A stretch of 32,593 nucleotides of DNA from SAT2750 sp964476375 (lineage in GTDB: Bacteria > Planctomycetota > Planctomycetia > Pirellulales > Pirellulaceae), in NCBI GenBank assembly GCA_964476375.1, contig CAYYZW010000352.1:1-32593 (forward strand), read 5' to 3'. Each line of letters starts with the position of its first letter. Positions within the stretch are counted from its first letter, which is position 1. Both the position numbers and the translations under genes were made by a program. The notes under the pieces were generated by a model, which did not search any database, had not been told where the DNA came from, and saw only the letters and a list, made by a program, of their open reading frames with translations. Shown in pieces: positions 25,501-32,593 of this stretch.

Positions 25501-26126
25501 CCAGCTGGACACGTCTCTGGCTTACCACCATCGAGAAAAACCCGGACCTCAAGGAGACCATCCCGCTCTCCACGGTCCGGCGCATGCTGCTGCATGATGA
25601 CAAGCAGATTGCCTCATCGATCCAGCAGCTCTGGGGGAATGTGCAGGGAGCGACCACCGAACAAATGAAAGAGCGGATCGACAGGTTTTCCCGGCTGATC
25701 AACAGCACCACGGGAAATCCCTATAACGGGCTGCAGATTTTTGCGAAACAGTGTGGGAAATGCCATACCCTGTTTGACCAGGGTGGCGAGATCGGACCCA
25801 ACCTGACCACTTACAAGCGGGATGACCTGGGAAACATGCTGCTAAACATCGTCAATCCCAGCATCGAGGTCCGAAAGGGTTACGAGAACTTCGTCGTATT
25901 CACGAACGATGGCCGCACCCTCAACGGCTTTATCGAGGACCAGGACAACCGAGTGATCGTGCTCAAGGGCCTCGATGGCCAGCGAATCGTTGTCCTCCGG
26001 GACGAGATTGACGAGATATCTGCGATACGCCGATCGATCATGCCCGAGGGGATTCTCGAAACGCTAACCGAGCAGCAGGTCCGTGACCTGTTTGCCTTCC
26101 TCCGGGCCTCCCAGCCGCTCCCCTAA
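22578..26126 (+). CDS. PVC-type membrane-bound-dehydrogenase/HEAT/cytochrome c-like giant secreted protein
   Basis: The roughly 1182-residue protein has an N-terminal signal (RLFRGLLLPLLVTWTALVPGLPAQ), then a jelly-roll, glycoside-hydrolase-2-like sugar-binding region at about 50-170 (WYRCQLVVPGDWKGQ, AREVFLNGVKI). A PVC-type propeller follows from about 235 to 620 (GRLWVVQYLQYPNP, DTDGDGVYDD and DRNHDDVPDGD calcium-like loops, RWGPDGWLYASQGS, QMGPDGAAYVADMYEQ). HEAT-like helical repeats occupy about 640-1030, and a haem-binding CGKCH lies at 1059-1063 followed by EIGPNLT. The architecture is a hallmark of planctomycetes and verrucomicrobia and is presumed to be a periplasmic redox enzyme acting on sugars. 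The start is uncertain: GTG 22563, ATG 22578 and ATG 22605 are all in frame and none has a well-placed ribosome-binding site. Confidence 0.9.
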   Translation: MFTFHPPRSMDHKPPAGRQPPRLFRGLLLPLLVTWTALVPGLPAQDKDNPWQTVDVPAVWRRPPAADKGNDLGYSWYRCQLVVPGDWKGQPVDLFTEAVDDAREVFLNGVKIISLGTMPPKFRSGLGSEISFRIQPQHLLFGEPNVLAIRSYRNFGRTNFNVAAPVLATEKQAIRTRGKWQYRPGDSDQWSLWKEGDPTPYRFATLTDRDIAIAEFRKLENDRGPRTPAEAVTTLTTMEGLDVQLVLSDPDIGQPLSFKFDSRGRLWVVQYLQYPNPAGLTMVSRDKYLRAVYDKVPRPPPHHFPGKDRITIHEDTDGDGVYDDHRTFLEGLSLATSFAIGRDGVWVLNPPYLLFYHDRNHDDVPDGDPEVHLEGFGMEDSHSVTNSLRWGPDGWLYASQGSTVSGKVRQYQSKQDPVYSMGQLIWRYQPEQRRYEIFAEGGGNSFGVEFDAHGRVYSGHNGGNTRGFHYVQGGYFQKGFNKHGALSNPYTFGYFPFMAHHQVPRFTHTFVINEAPGWPRQFQGSLMGVSPLSSHVVASQVEANGSTFRTSDIGHPITSSDNWFRPVDIQMGPDGAAYVADMYEQRIDHAAHYQGRVHTESGRIYRLHAGHRPLELDLAARSTLELVETLSSENKWHRQTALRLLADRRDGNAVAPLEKILARETGLPALNALWGLHLVDGLEANRAIRMLGHADPHVRAWTVRLICDDHRVSSRQARALVEMAGEETNVETRSQLACSARRLPAETALSITRQLLGHSEDADDPHLPLLLWWVLEDKAESHDLILSMFQDSEFWLQPLVQHHILERLMRRYALSGTQEDLATAGKLLEAAPDAGSRTRLMSGFELAYVGRSLAGLPPRLLDAIADSGGGSLKLQLRLKTPEAIQLALTQIQDAKIKTEQRRELVEVFGQIDTPEAIPVLLQLAAHDMQASIRSTALASLQSYPQEEIGRQVIAFYPTLPADARPSADSLLASRASWTRLWLTTIEKNPDLKETIPLSTVRRMLLHDDKQIASSIQQLWGNVQGATTEQMKERIDRFSRLINSTTGNPYNGLQIFAKQCGKCHTLFDQGGEIGPNLTTYKRDDLGNMLLNIVNPSIEVRKGYENFVVFTNDGRTLNGFIEDQDNRVIVLKGLDGQRIVVLRDEIDEISAIRRSIMPEGILETLTEQQVRDLFAFLRASQPLP

Positions 26127-26161
26127 TACTCTTCCAGGGGCACCAGGAGCGAGCTGAAACA

Positions 26162-26186
26162 GGAGCTGTCGCCATCCGGCAGCTCC
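26162..26186. other. hairpin after giant PVC protein gene
   Basis: GGAGCTG at 26162-26168 pairs perfectly with CAGCTCC at 26180-26186 around an 11-base loop, 36 bases after the stop codon. No T-tract follows, so it may be a transcript-end stabiliser rather than an intrinsic terminator. Confidence 0.35.
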
Positions 26187-26306
26187 CCCTGTCCAGATAA
26201 CCGGTACAGCCCGCCCCCCACCCTGGTGCGAGCAGAAAAAGCCCTTCCGGAACCAACTCGCAGCACATTTCCAGTACCGGATGTTCAGGTTAGCCTAGAA
26301 GAATGC

Positions 26307-26325
26307 GCCCGCTGCGCCAGCGGGC
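26307..26325 (+). promoter_or_regulatory. strong short hairpin in aminotransferase leader
   Basis: GCCCGCTG (26307-26314) and CAGCGGGC (26318-26325) form a perfect 8-bp GC-rich stem around a three-base CGC loop. It ends 13 bases before the ATG, next to the GAAAGAG ribosome-binding region, so it could limit ribosome access. Confidence 0.45.
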
Positions 26326-26338
26326 TGAAAGAGAAATC

Positions 26339-27631
26339 ATGTCCCGTACAGACTTCCCCCAGAACAATTCTCCGGCTCCTGAACCAACGGGCGAGGAACC
26401 ACTGCGCCGTGATTCGATCGATGGGTCGCTCGCAGACAACCAGCCCTTTGATATCCAGGTAGCAACCCGGCTGAGCCGACTCCCCCCGTACATGTTTGGC
26501 CAGATCAACCAGCTGCTTTACGAGAAGCGACGGGCCGGCAACGATGTCATTGACCTGGGCATGGGTAATCCAAGCGACGCCCCGGAGCCCCTGGTGGTGG
26601 ACAAACTCGTGGAAGCAGCCGCCGACCCCCGCAACCACGGCTACAGCCGGTCCAACGGGATCCTGAACCTGAGACGTGAGGTGGCCAGCAAGTACCTCAA
26701 GAAGTATGGAGTCCGCCTGGATCCGGAAACGGAGACAATGGTCTGCCTCGGTTCCAAGGAGGGATTCAGCCACATGTGCCTGGCCCTGATGGGACCGGGC
26801 GATGCAGCCATTGTCCCAGCCCCCTACTTCCCTGTTCACATGTACGCGGTCGCCCTGGCCGCCGGAAACGTGATTGCGTTGGAAGTCGCCGAAAGCGACC
26901 AGTTCCTGGCCAATATTGCTTACACCTGTGAACACCTTTATCCCAAGCCAAAACTGGTCATTGTGAACTATCCCCATAATCCATCCACGGTGACGGTGGA
27001 AGCTGACTTTTACCGGGACCTGGTTCAGCTTGCCAAGCAACACGATTTCATGGTGATCAGTGACTTTGCCTATGCCGACATCGGCTTTGACGGCTACCAG
27101 CCGCCCAGTTTCCTGGCCGCTCCCGGCGCCGCCGAGGTCGGTGTCGAATTCACCACGATGAGCAAGGGATACAACATGGCCGGCTGGCGAGTCGGTTACT
27201 GTTGTGGAAACCAGGAGATGATCCGTGCACTCGGAGTCATCAAGGGATACTACGATTACGGGATGTTCCAGGCCATCCAGGTGGCTGCCATCATGGCACT
27301 GCGACACACCGATGCAGCCGTGGAACAACAGTCTGCCATTTACCAGCAGCGACGCGACGTGCTGGTCGAGGGCCTTCATCGGATCGGCTGGCAGGTCGAT
27401 GCTCCCAGGGCAGGCATGTTCCTCTGGGCCAGGATCCCCAGGCCCTGGTCCGAGAGGATGGCAACAATGGAATTTGCCATGAAACTGCTTGAGGAAGCCG
27501 ACGTGGCAGTCAGCCCCGGAAGCGGCTTCGGGCCGGTGGGCGAGGGACACGTGAGGATGGCACTGGTCGAAAACGAGAACCGCCTGCGGCAGGCAGTTCG
27601 CCAGATAGGGAGATGTCTTTCGGCTGAATAA
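26339..27631 (+). CDS. AlaC-like class I PLP aminotransferase
   Basis: The 430-residue fold-type I aminotransferase resembles AlaC and LL-diaminopimelate-aminotransferase-like enzymes. Visible features are LPPYMFGQINQLLYEKRRAG near the N-terminus, DLGMGNPSDAPEP, the HGYSRSNGILNLR motif, VNYPHNPST with Asn214, SDFAYADIGFDG with Asp242 and Tyr245, and TMSKGYNMAGWRVGY with the PLP lysine at 276. AlaC transfers the amino group from glutamate to pyruvate; related planctomycete enzymes could use other substrates, so the name stays general. The ATG at 26339 follows GAAAGAG. An N-terminal extension of about 45 residues, polar and Pro/Glu-rich, precedes the usual start of the family. A strong hairpin lies just upstream. 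Confidence 0.88.
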   Translation: MSRTDFPQNNSPAPEPTGEEPLRRDSIDGSLADNQPFDIQVATRLSRLPPYMFGQINQLLYEKRRAGNDVIDLGMGNPSDAPEPLVVDKLVEAAADPRNHGYSRSNGILNLRREVASKYLKKYGVRLDPETETMVCLGSKEGFSHMCLALMGPGDAAIVPAPYFPVHMYAVALAAGNVIALEVAESDQFLANIAYTCEHLYPKPKLVIVNYPHNPSTVTVEADFYRDLVQLAKQHDFMVISDFAYADIGFDGYQPPSFLAAPGAAEVGVEFTTMSKGYNMAGWRVGYCCGNQEMIRALGVIKGYYDYGMFQAIQVAAIMALRHTDAAVEQQSAIYQQRRDVLVEGLHRIGWQVDAPRAGMFLWARIPRPWSERMATMEFAMKLLEEADVAVSPGSGFGPVGEGHVRMALVENENRLRQAVRQIGRCLSAE

Positions 27632-27666
27632 GACCTGCCAGCGGGAGTTCCTGCCAGCAAGGTTCT

Positions 27667-27694
27667 AGGACAATCGGGAGTACGAGCTTATAAT
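27667..27694 (+). promoter_or_regulatory. candidate sigma-70-type promoter for carA
   Basis: TATAAT at 27689-27694 is a perfect -10 hexamer. AGGACA at 27667-27672 is a 4-of-6 -35 with a 16-base spacer. Transcription would start near 27701, giving a leader of about 185 bases before carA. Confidence 0.45.
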
Positions 27695-27725
27695 CGGCCA
27701 CGGCAGCCGGGAGGCAGGAGACCAT

Positions 27726-27764
27726 AAAAAAAGCAGGTTCTTGTTCGCCGTGACAAGAACCCGC
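27726..27764 (-). terminator. minus-strand intrinsic-terminator-like hairpin in carA leader
   Basis: GGTTCTTGT (27736-27744) and ACAAGAACC (27753-27761) are perfect inverted repeats, extended by GC/GC beyond one mismatch. Seven A bases at 27726-27732 flank the left side, which on the minus strand is a T-tract after the hairpin. No minus-strand gene ends here, so its client is unknown; on the plus strand it would be a leader hairpin. Confidence 0.4.
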
Positions 27765-27886
27765 CAGCAGAAACTGAACGGACAACGATCCAGGATCGAA
27801 ACCCGCTTACCCACAGCTTCCGTTTTTCGTATCGGACAATTGAACCCATGGCCTTGAACTTGGCCTACCACTGAAGATAAAACCGG

Positions 27887-29050
27887 ATGGGCAAAGAGAT
27901 GACACGAACCGCTAAGCTTGCTCTGGAGGATGGCACGGTCTATACCGGCAGCTCTTTTGGAGCGACCGGAGAAGTCGACGGGGAGGTTGTCTTTAATACC
28001 TCCATGCCCGGCTACCAGGAGATCCTCACCGACCCCAGTTATCGTGGCCAGATCGTCACCATGACCTACCCGGAAATAGGCAATTACGGTGTCAATGAGG
28101 AAGACGTGGAAAGTGCCCGTCCTCACCTTTCCGGTTTTATCGTCAGGGAAAACAGCCGCATTGCAAGTAATTTCCGTTCCACAGGAAACCTGGACGACTA
28201 CCTTCAGGCGCACGGCATCGTGGCCCTTGAGGGGATCGACACGCGGGCACTTGTCCGTCGCATCCGTACATCCGGGGCCATGAAAGGGATCCTCTCCACC
28301 GAGGACCTGGACGATGCCAGCCTGGTGGCCAAGGCCAAGGCCAGCCTGGGGCTGGTGGGACGTGACCTGGTCCGGGAGGTGGTTCCGGAAGGGCCCCTGG
28401 AGTGGGATGAACAACTCAGTCGCTGGGCCAATTTCCAGGAAACCCCGGAGTCGGTCGATGGCGAGTCATTCCACGTCGTCGCCCTCGATTTCGGCATGAA
28501 ATGGAATATCGCCCGTCACCTGGCAGACATGGGCTGCCGCGTCACCGTGCTGCCCGGTACCGCCACAGCGGCGGACGTGTTGCAATATGAACCGGATGGA
28601 CTTTTCCTTTCCAACGGCCCCGGGGATCCGGAACCGGTGAGTTACGCGATCGAGACCATCAGCGAGTTACTGCCACAAGTTCCTGTTTTTGGTATCTGCC
28701 TGGGGCACCAGCTAATGGCACTTGCCTGTGGCGCCGAGACATTCAAACTGAAATTCGGACACCGTGGTGCCAACCAGCCGGTGCTGAACATGGAGACCGG
28801 GCAGGTGGAAATCACCGCCCAGAACCACGGCTTCGCTGTCGATGAAGAAAAGCTGCCGGACCATCTTGTGGTCACTCACCGGAACCTGAACGACAATACC
28901 GTTGCCGGCCTGAGTCACAGGAAGTTCCCTGCCTTCAGCGTGCAATACCATCCCGAGGCATCCTCCGGCCCCCATGACAGCCGCTACCTCTTCGAACAGT
29001 TTCTTTCGAACATGATGGCTTCCCGCAAGCCAACAGCAGCTGGTCGATGA
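27887..29050 (+). CDS. carA: carbamoyl-phosphate synthase small (glutaminase) subunit
   Basis: The 387-residue subunit hydrolyses glutamine and passes ammonia to CarB for carbamoyl phosphate, feeding arginine and pyrimidine synthesis. The N-terminal CarA domain shows VVFNTSMPGYQEILTDPSY and the class I glutamine amidotransferase domain shows LSNGPGDPE, GICLGHQ with catalytic Cys271, the QNHGFAV strand, and YHPEASSGP with His355 and Glu357. Length is normal. ATG 27887 is used; ATG 27899 is an alternative with GGGCAAAGAG before it. carB is not next to it: a small membrane protein gene follows with an ATGA overlap. A long leader with a hairpin and a 13-bp palindrome lies upstream. Confidence 0.96.
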   Translation: MGKEMTRTAKLALEDGTVYTGSSFGATGEVDGEVVFNTSMPGYQEILTDPSYRGQIVTMTYPEIGNYGVNEEDVESARPHLSGFIVRENSRIASNFRSTGNLDDYLQAHGIVALEGIDTRALVRRIRTSGAMKGILSTEDLDDASLVAKAKASLGLVGRDLVREVVPEGPLEWDEQLSRWANFQETPESVDGESFHVVALDFGMKWNIARHLADMGCRVTVLPGTATAADVLQYEPDGLFLSNGPGDPEPVSYAIETISELLPQVPVFGICLGHQLMALACGAETFKLKFGHRGANQPVLNMETGQVEITAQNHGFAVDEEKLPDHLVVTHRNLNDNTVAGLSHRKFPAFSVQYHPEASSGPHDSRYLFEQFLSNMMASRKPTAAGR

Positions 29051-29475
29051 GCAAAAAAACGCGATCGCGAAAAAAACAGCGATCCCAGTCCCAGCGCCCG
29101 GGCACGAGGGATACCAGGCCCGAGGACAACGGATCCAACCCCTTTCGGGATCATGAAACACGCAGGTCCGACACCATTACCCTGCTCTGGGTACTCTGCG
29201 TGGCAGCCTCGCTGATGGCCCTGGTCACCAGCTTCGGATTCCTGTTGATTATCCGGCTGGTCCCCAGGGACTGGTCCTCCGCGTTCCGGCTCCTTCCGCA
29301 CCTGGTGCTGATTGTCGGTAACGTGACCGGAATCCTGGGCCTGGTGCTGACCTGGGTCGTGCGAAAAATCCGCCAGGTTCCTGCCCCCTCCAGCATGGTC
29401 TGGCTGGCCGTGCTGTTCTGTTCCCTGCCGACCATGATCTGGGTCTGGATGAGTATCCAGCAGGCCGGCAACTAG
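29047..29475 (+). CDS. small three-helix membrane protein coupled to carA
   Basis: The 142-residue protein has a very basic N-terminus (MSKKTRSRKKQRSQSQRPG, about 43 polar residues) and three hydrophobic segments at about 45-70, 82-104 and 113-137. No enzymatic motif or signal cleavage site is visible, and I do not recognise the family. Its ATG overlaps the carA TGA in ATGA, so translation is coupled. Its TAG shares the palindromic CTAG at 29472-29475 with the stop codon of the convergent asnS gene. The basic cytoplasmic tail could bind nucleic acid or anionic lipid, but nothing in sequence proves it. Confidence 0.7.
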   Translation: MSKKTRSRKKQRSQSQRPGTRDTRPEDNGSNPFRDHETRRSDTITLLWVLCVAASLMALVTSFGFLLIIRLVPRDWSSAFRLLPHLVLIVGNVTGILGLVLTWVVRKIRQVPAPSSMVWLAVLFCSLPTMIWVWMSIQQAGN

Positions 29476-30866
29476 AATTCGGCATTCCCCGGGGTGCGAG
29501 GAAAGGGGATCACATCACGGATGTTGGCCATCCCGGTAACAAACTGCACGACCCGCTCCAGCCCCAGCCCAAAACCGGCATGCGGCACCGTGCCAAACCG
29601 CCGCAGGTCCAGGTACCACCAGTAACTCTCCGGATCCAGGTCCTGCTCGGCCATTCTTCCCTCGAGCACATCCAGCCGTTCCTCCCGCTGGCTGCCACCG
29701 ATGATCTCCCCCACCTTGGGGACCAGCACGTCCATCGCCCGCACTGTCTTTTCATCGTCGTTGACCCGCATGTAGAACGGCTTGATCGTGCGGGGATAGT
29801 CGTAGAGGATCACCGGCCCGGAAAAATGCTGCTCGGTGAGATACCGCTCGTGCTCACTCTGCAGGTCACTGCCCCACTGGACCGCGTAGTCAAAATCCTG
29901 GCCGCTCTTCTCCAGGATCTCCACGGCCTCGGTATAGGGCAGGCGGACAAACTCGCAACCCGCAATATTCTCGAGCGTCTCGATCACGGTCTTGTCGATC
30001 CGCTCGTTAAAAAAGTCCATGTCCTCGGCGCACTCGGTGAGCACCGTGGAAAAAATGTGCTTGAGAAAATTCTCGGCCAGGTCCATGTTGTCATCCAGGT
30101 CATGGAAGGCCATCTCCGGCTCCACCATCCAGAATTCAGCCAGGTGCCGAGACGTGTTCGAGTTTTCTGCCCGGAAGGTGGGGCCAAAGGTATAGACCTT
30201 GCCCAGGGCCGTGGCAAAGATCTCCGCCTCCAGCTGGCCGCTGACGGTGAGAAAACTGGGGCGGTCAAAAAAATCCTGGAGATAATCGACCTTCCCCTCC
30301 TGCCGGGGCGGATTCTCCAGGTCCAGCGTGGTGACCCTGAACATCTCGCCCGCCCCCTCACAGTCGCTGGCCGTGATGATCGGCGTGTTGATGTAAAGAA
30401 AGCCCTCGTCCTGGTAGAAGTTGTGGATCGAGCGGCTGATCACGTTCCGCACGCGGGTGACTGCACCAAAGGTATTGGATCGTGGCCGCAGGTGCGCCCA
30501 TTCTCGCAGCTTCTCAAACGAGTGTCTTTTTTTCTGCAGCGGGTACGTTTCCGGATCGGACCAGCCATGCACGACCACCTCGCTGGCCTGGATTTCCGTC
30601 TCCTGCTTGCCGCCCGATTCCTTGACTTCCCCGCGGATCGAGACGCTGCAGCCAGCAGAAAGTTTCTGAACCTCCTGCTCGTAATTGGAAAGGTCGGCAT
30701 CGGCGATCACCTGGATATTCGCCATGCAGCTGCCATCGTTGACTTCCAGGAAGCTGAAACCTCCCTTGCTGTCCCGGCGGGTGCGGATCCAGCCCTGGAT
30801 ACAGACGGATTGTCCGATCCTTTCTTTCTGGCGCGCGTCAAGCACGGTGACAGTATTGGAATCCAC
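29472..30866 (-). CDS. asnS: asparaginyl-tRNA synthetase
   Basis: The 464-residue class IIb synthetase charges tRNA-Asn. It has the N-terminal OB-fold anticodon-binding domain (IQGWIRTRRDSKGGFSFLEVNDGS), then the catalytic core with motif 1 near RVRNVISRSIHNFYQDEGFLYINTP, motif 2 FRAENSNTSRHLAEFWMVEPE, and motif 3 GFGLGLERVVQFVTG. Asparaginyl identity rather than aspartyl is supported by the NTSRHLAEFWMVEPEMAF form of motif 2. The GTG at 30866 is chosen because GGAAAAG precedes it and the length then equals the family norm; a longer GTG start at 30908 overlaps the upstream gene's stop. Ends share a CTAG with the convergent membrane protein gene. Confidence 0.95.
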   Translation of the reverse strand: MDSNTVTVLDARQKERIGQSVCIQGWIRTRRDSKGGFSFLEVNDGSCMANIQVIADADLSNYEQEVQKLSAGCSVSIRGEVKESGGKQETEIQASEVVVHGWSDPETYPLQKKRHSFEKLREWAHLRPRSNTFGAVTRVRNVISRSIHNFYQDEGFLYINTPIITASDCEGAGEMFRVTTLDLENPPRQEGKVDYLQDFFDRPSFLTVSGQLEAEIFATALGKVYTFGPTFRAENSNTSRHLAEFWMVEPEMAFHDLDDNMDLAENFLKHIFSTVLTECAEDMDFFNERIDKTVIETLENIAGCEFVRLPYTEAVEILEKSGQDFDYAVQWGSDLQSEHERYLTEQHFSGPVILYDYPRTIKPFYMRVNDDEKTVRAMDVLVPKVGEIIGGSQREERLDVLEGRMAEQDLDPESYWWYLDLRRFGTVPHAGFGLGLERVVQFVTGMANIRDVIPFPRTPGNAEF

Positions 30867-30904
30867 GATTACTTTTCCAGGGGGTGCGGGATATCCGGTG
30901 ATCC

Positions 30905-32593
30905 TCACTCTTCGGCATTCGTCTCTACGGCACCCTTATCCGCCGGCTCCTCCACCGTGCCTCGCTTCAGGCGGGGTTCAAAGAGGAACCCGGCAAGGAT
31001 CAGCGTGACCAGGATCAAACCAACATAAATGACGACCGGGCCGGCGATCGGATGGCTGGCCTTGCCCGCAATCGCGGTCAGGGCTGCAGCAATCGCGCCG
31101 ACCACCGAGAAACCCATGAAAATATTCCAGCAGACCAATTTCCCACCCCGGGGCTTGTCACTGCCAAGGATCTTCGTGCTGTTCATCATCAGCATGAAAG
31201 TCACGTAGGCAATCGGCAGCAGCATCATGCCAAAAGCGGAAACAAGAATCGCCAGCCACATCTTGGCATCCCCGTCCCAGAAGAGCCACCAGCAGGCCCC
31301 TACCAGGCCGGCGACCAGGCAGCCCACGATGTGCGGCATCCCACCCTGCGGCTTGCCCAGCATCTCGCAAAAAGCATAACCGTTAATGAGCATCAGGATG
31401 ATGATCGAGGAGAACCCCATCCCCAGTACACCAATGCCAAAGATAGTATTTGCCGTGGCATCCCCCAGTAGAGGCGAGAGGGATTTGGAAAGCTGAAAGG
31501 ACGTTCGCTTGACCAGCGAGGCAGCCACTTCTTTCTCTTCCCTCGGCAGTGCAGCGATCAAGGTGTCCTTCTGCACCTCCGTCAGTTCCGCCACGTTTGG
31601 ATTGAGTGCTTCCAGGCGTGCCAGCAGGTGTTTGCTCCCTTCCCCATAAAGCTCACTCTTCTTCATCTGGCTTATCTCGGTACTGCCAAACGACTCATCC
31701 ATCTGCCCGTTAAACATGGCACCGGCGGCGATCACCACGCAGCTTGTCACCAGCACATAGGGAATCGCCATTCCTGTCGAAAGATCGAACCGTGCCAGGC
31801 CCCGAAACGGCTTGTCCCAGCCACGTGCCAGCATCGAATAAGGCAGCAGGAAGGTCATGTTAATCCCCACTGCCGTGGCCGCCGCGCCAATCATCACGTC
31901 ACGCTGGTTTTGCACGACCCGGGCACTCCAGAAGTCGGCGATCTCCTGGGAGAAGCCAGCGATTTTTTCCGCCGACGCTCCGGCCGGAGATGTCCACTGG
32001 GAGAAGTCCGGCACAAAGCCGGAGAAGATCGTTCCCCACTGGAGCCTGTCCTTGAAGGTCAGGATAATCACGACGCCGAAAAAGGAGAGTACCACGATGG
32101 CGACCATTGTCTTGAGCGTCCAGTCAAAGACCTTGGCGGCAAAGCCCTGTTTGCTGCTGAGGTAGACAATGCCCCCGGCGAGGGCCAGAAAGATAGCGGA
32201 AATGCCAATCTTGTAGGCGTACATCTGATCGCCGGCATCTTTCGCCGATGCATACATCTCCGTGTTACCAAACCCGATCAGGTTCTTCTCCAACGCCTCG
32301 AAACAGAGAGCAAACTGCGGCATGCACCAGATCATGTTGGCGGTGATCGTGGCCAGCAGCCAGGCCCAGCCCAGTGCCGGGTTGATATGGCGATTGATCA
32401 ATGGAAAGGGACGCTTGCCGGTAGAGAGGGTCACGTGGCTGATCGCACTGAGCATCACCACGCCCATGATGATCGCCATCAGCTGCAGCCAGAGCATGTC
32501 GCTCCCGCCCAGTACACCCAGGAAAAGCGCCCCGGAAAGTGACCCGCCCCCGAGCGTGATCGCACTTTGCAGCCATCCCGGACCGGAGAGCCG
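30905..32593 (-). CDS. Nramp-like divalent metal transporter (partial, 5' end outside window)
   Basis: The frame is open to the right edge and encodes at least 562 residues. It begins within SGPGWLQSAITLGGGSLSG, which resembles the first helix of Nramp-superfamily transporters, followed by about eleven hydrophobic segments, including MLWLQLMAIIMGVVMLSAI, MVAIVVLSFFGVVIIL, GAAATAVGINMTFLLPYSML and LAILVSAFGMMLLPIAYVTF. A soluble loop of about 80 residues (GQMDESFGSTEIS through LVKRTSFQLSK) splits two helices, longer than in classical MntH. The classical DPGN motif of helix 1 is replaced by GGGS, so manganese or iron transport is only inferred. The stop is 38 bases before the chosen asnS start, so the two are likely co-transcribed. 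Confidence 0.7.
   Translation of the reverse strand, partial: RLSGPGWLQSAITLGGGSLSGALFLGVLGGSDMLWLQLMAIIMGVVMLSAISHVTLSTGKRPFPLINRHINPALGWAWLLATITANMIWCMPQFALCFEALEKNLIGFGNTEMYASAKDAGDQMYAYKIGISAIFLALAGGIVYLSSKQGFAAKVFDWTLKTMVAIVVLSFFGVVIILTFKDRLQWGTIFSGFVPDFSQWTSPAGASAEKIAGFSQEIADFWSARVVQNQRDVMIGAAATAVGINMTFLLPYSMLARGWDKPFRGLARFDLSTGMAIPYVLVTSCVVIAAGAMFNGQMDESFGSTEISQMKKSELYGEGSKHLLARLEALNPNVAELTEVQKDTLIAALPREEKEVAASLVKRTSFQLSKSLSPLLGDATANTIFGIGVLGMGFSSIIILMLINGYAFCEMLGKPQGGMPHIVGCLVAGLVGACWWLFWDGDAKMWLAILVSAFGMMLLPIAYVTFMLMMNSTKILGSDKPRGGKLVCWNIFMGFSVVGAIAAALTAIAGKASHPIAGPVVIYVGLILVTLILAGFLFEPRLKRGTVEEPADKGAVETNAEE

Noticed and set aside
26285..27550. 421-codon minus-strand frame opposite the aminotransferase
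   Set aside because: All PLP-enzyme motifs are on the plus strand; the antisense product is featureless.
30866..30908. asnS start at GTG 30908 overlapping the transporter stop as GTGA
   Set aside because: The extra 14 residues are not family-like; GTG 30866 has a better ribosome-binding site and gives the usual length.
29580..31028. 482-codon plus-strand frame opposite asnS and the transporter end
   Set aside because: It spans two real genes on the other strand and has no conserved motif.

Overview
The window looks like ordinary chromosomal DNA of a planctomycete (Planctomycetota), GC-rich and gene-dense. The main evidence is gene content: a very large secreted protein with a PVC-type membrane-bound-dehydrogenase propeller, HEAT-like repeats and a C-terminal CxxCH haem site; a secreted PQQ-like beta-propeller; a Tat-exported sugar-isomerase-like TIM barrel; a stand-alone RNA polymerase alpha-CTD mini-protein; and a three-gene membrane/arrestin-like/P-loop cassette that I associate with this phylum. 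No phage, insertion sequence, CRISPR array or rRNA was seen.

Layout. 1-1250: an Old-Yellow-Enzyme-type oxidoreductase whose 5' part is interrupted by an in-frame TGA. 1419-2956: alpha-CTD mini-protein, convergent with a secreted PQQ-like propeller. 3128-5147: tightly coupled three-gene cassette (membrane protein with arrestin-like C-terminus, small arrestin-like protein, P-loop NTPase). 5457-6704: exported Pro/Glu-rich protein with 21-bp repeats. 6714-10414 (minus): Tat-exported TIM barrel, PolX repair polymerase, DRG/Obg-like GTPase with TGS domain. 10634-11281: lipoprotein. 11290-16494 (minus): ExeA-like ATPase, sugar-nucleotide epimerase, polyprenol-phosphate glycosyltransferase, acetyl-CoA synthetase. 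16779-20328 (plus): trpF, ahcY and a DUF1015 protein. 20374-22385: a chromosome-segregation locus with four parS sites followed by overlapping parA and parB. 22448-22522: tRNA-Pro with an AGG anticodon. 22578-26126: the giant PVC cytochrome-type protein. 26339-29475: AlaC-like aminotransferase, carA, and a small membrane protein overlapping carA. 29472-32593 (minus): asnS and a partial Nramp-like transporter running off the window.

How it fits together. Most genes are housekeeping: amino-acid and nucleotide synthesis (trpF, alaC-like, carA), the methyl cycle (ahcY), acetate activation (acs), DNA repair (polX), translation (asnS, tRNA-Pro) and segregation (parABS). They are mixed with lineage-specific secreted proteins. 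The least understood parts are the 3128-5147 cassette, the alpha-CTD mini-protein and the leader hairpins before ahcY, alaC-like and carA. The parS cluster is the clearest non-coding functional element: four near-palindromes whose centres are spaced close to whole helical turns. No calls were checked against a database; family names rest on motifs recognised by eye.
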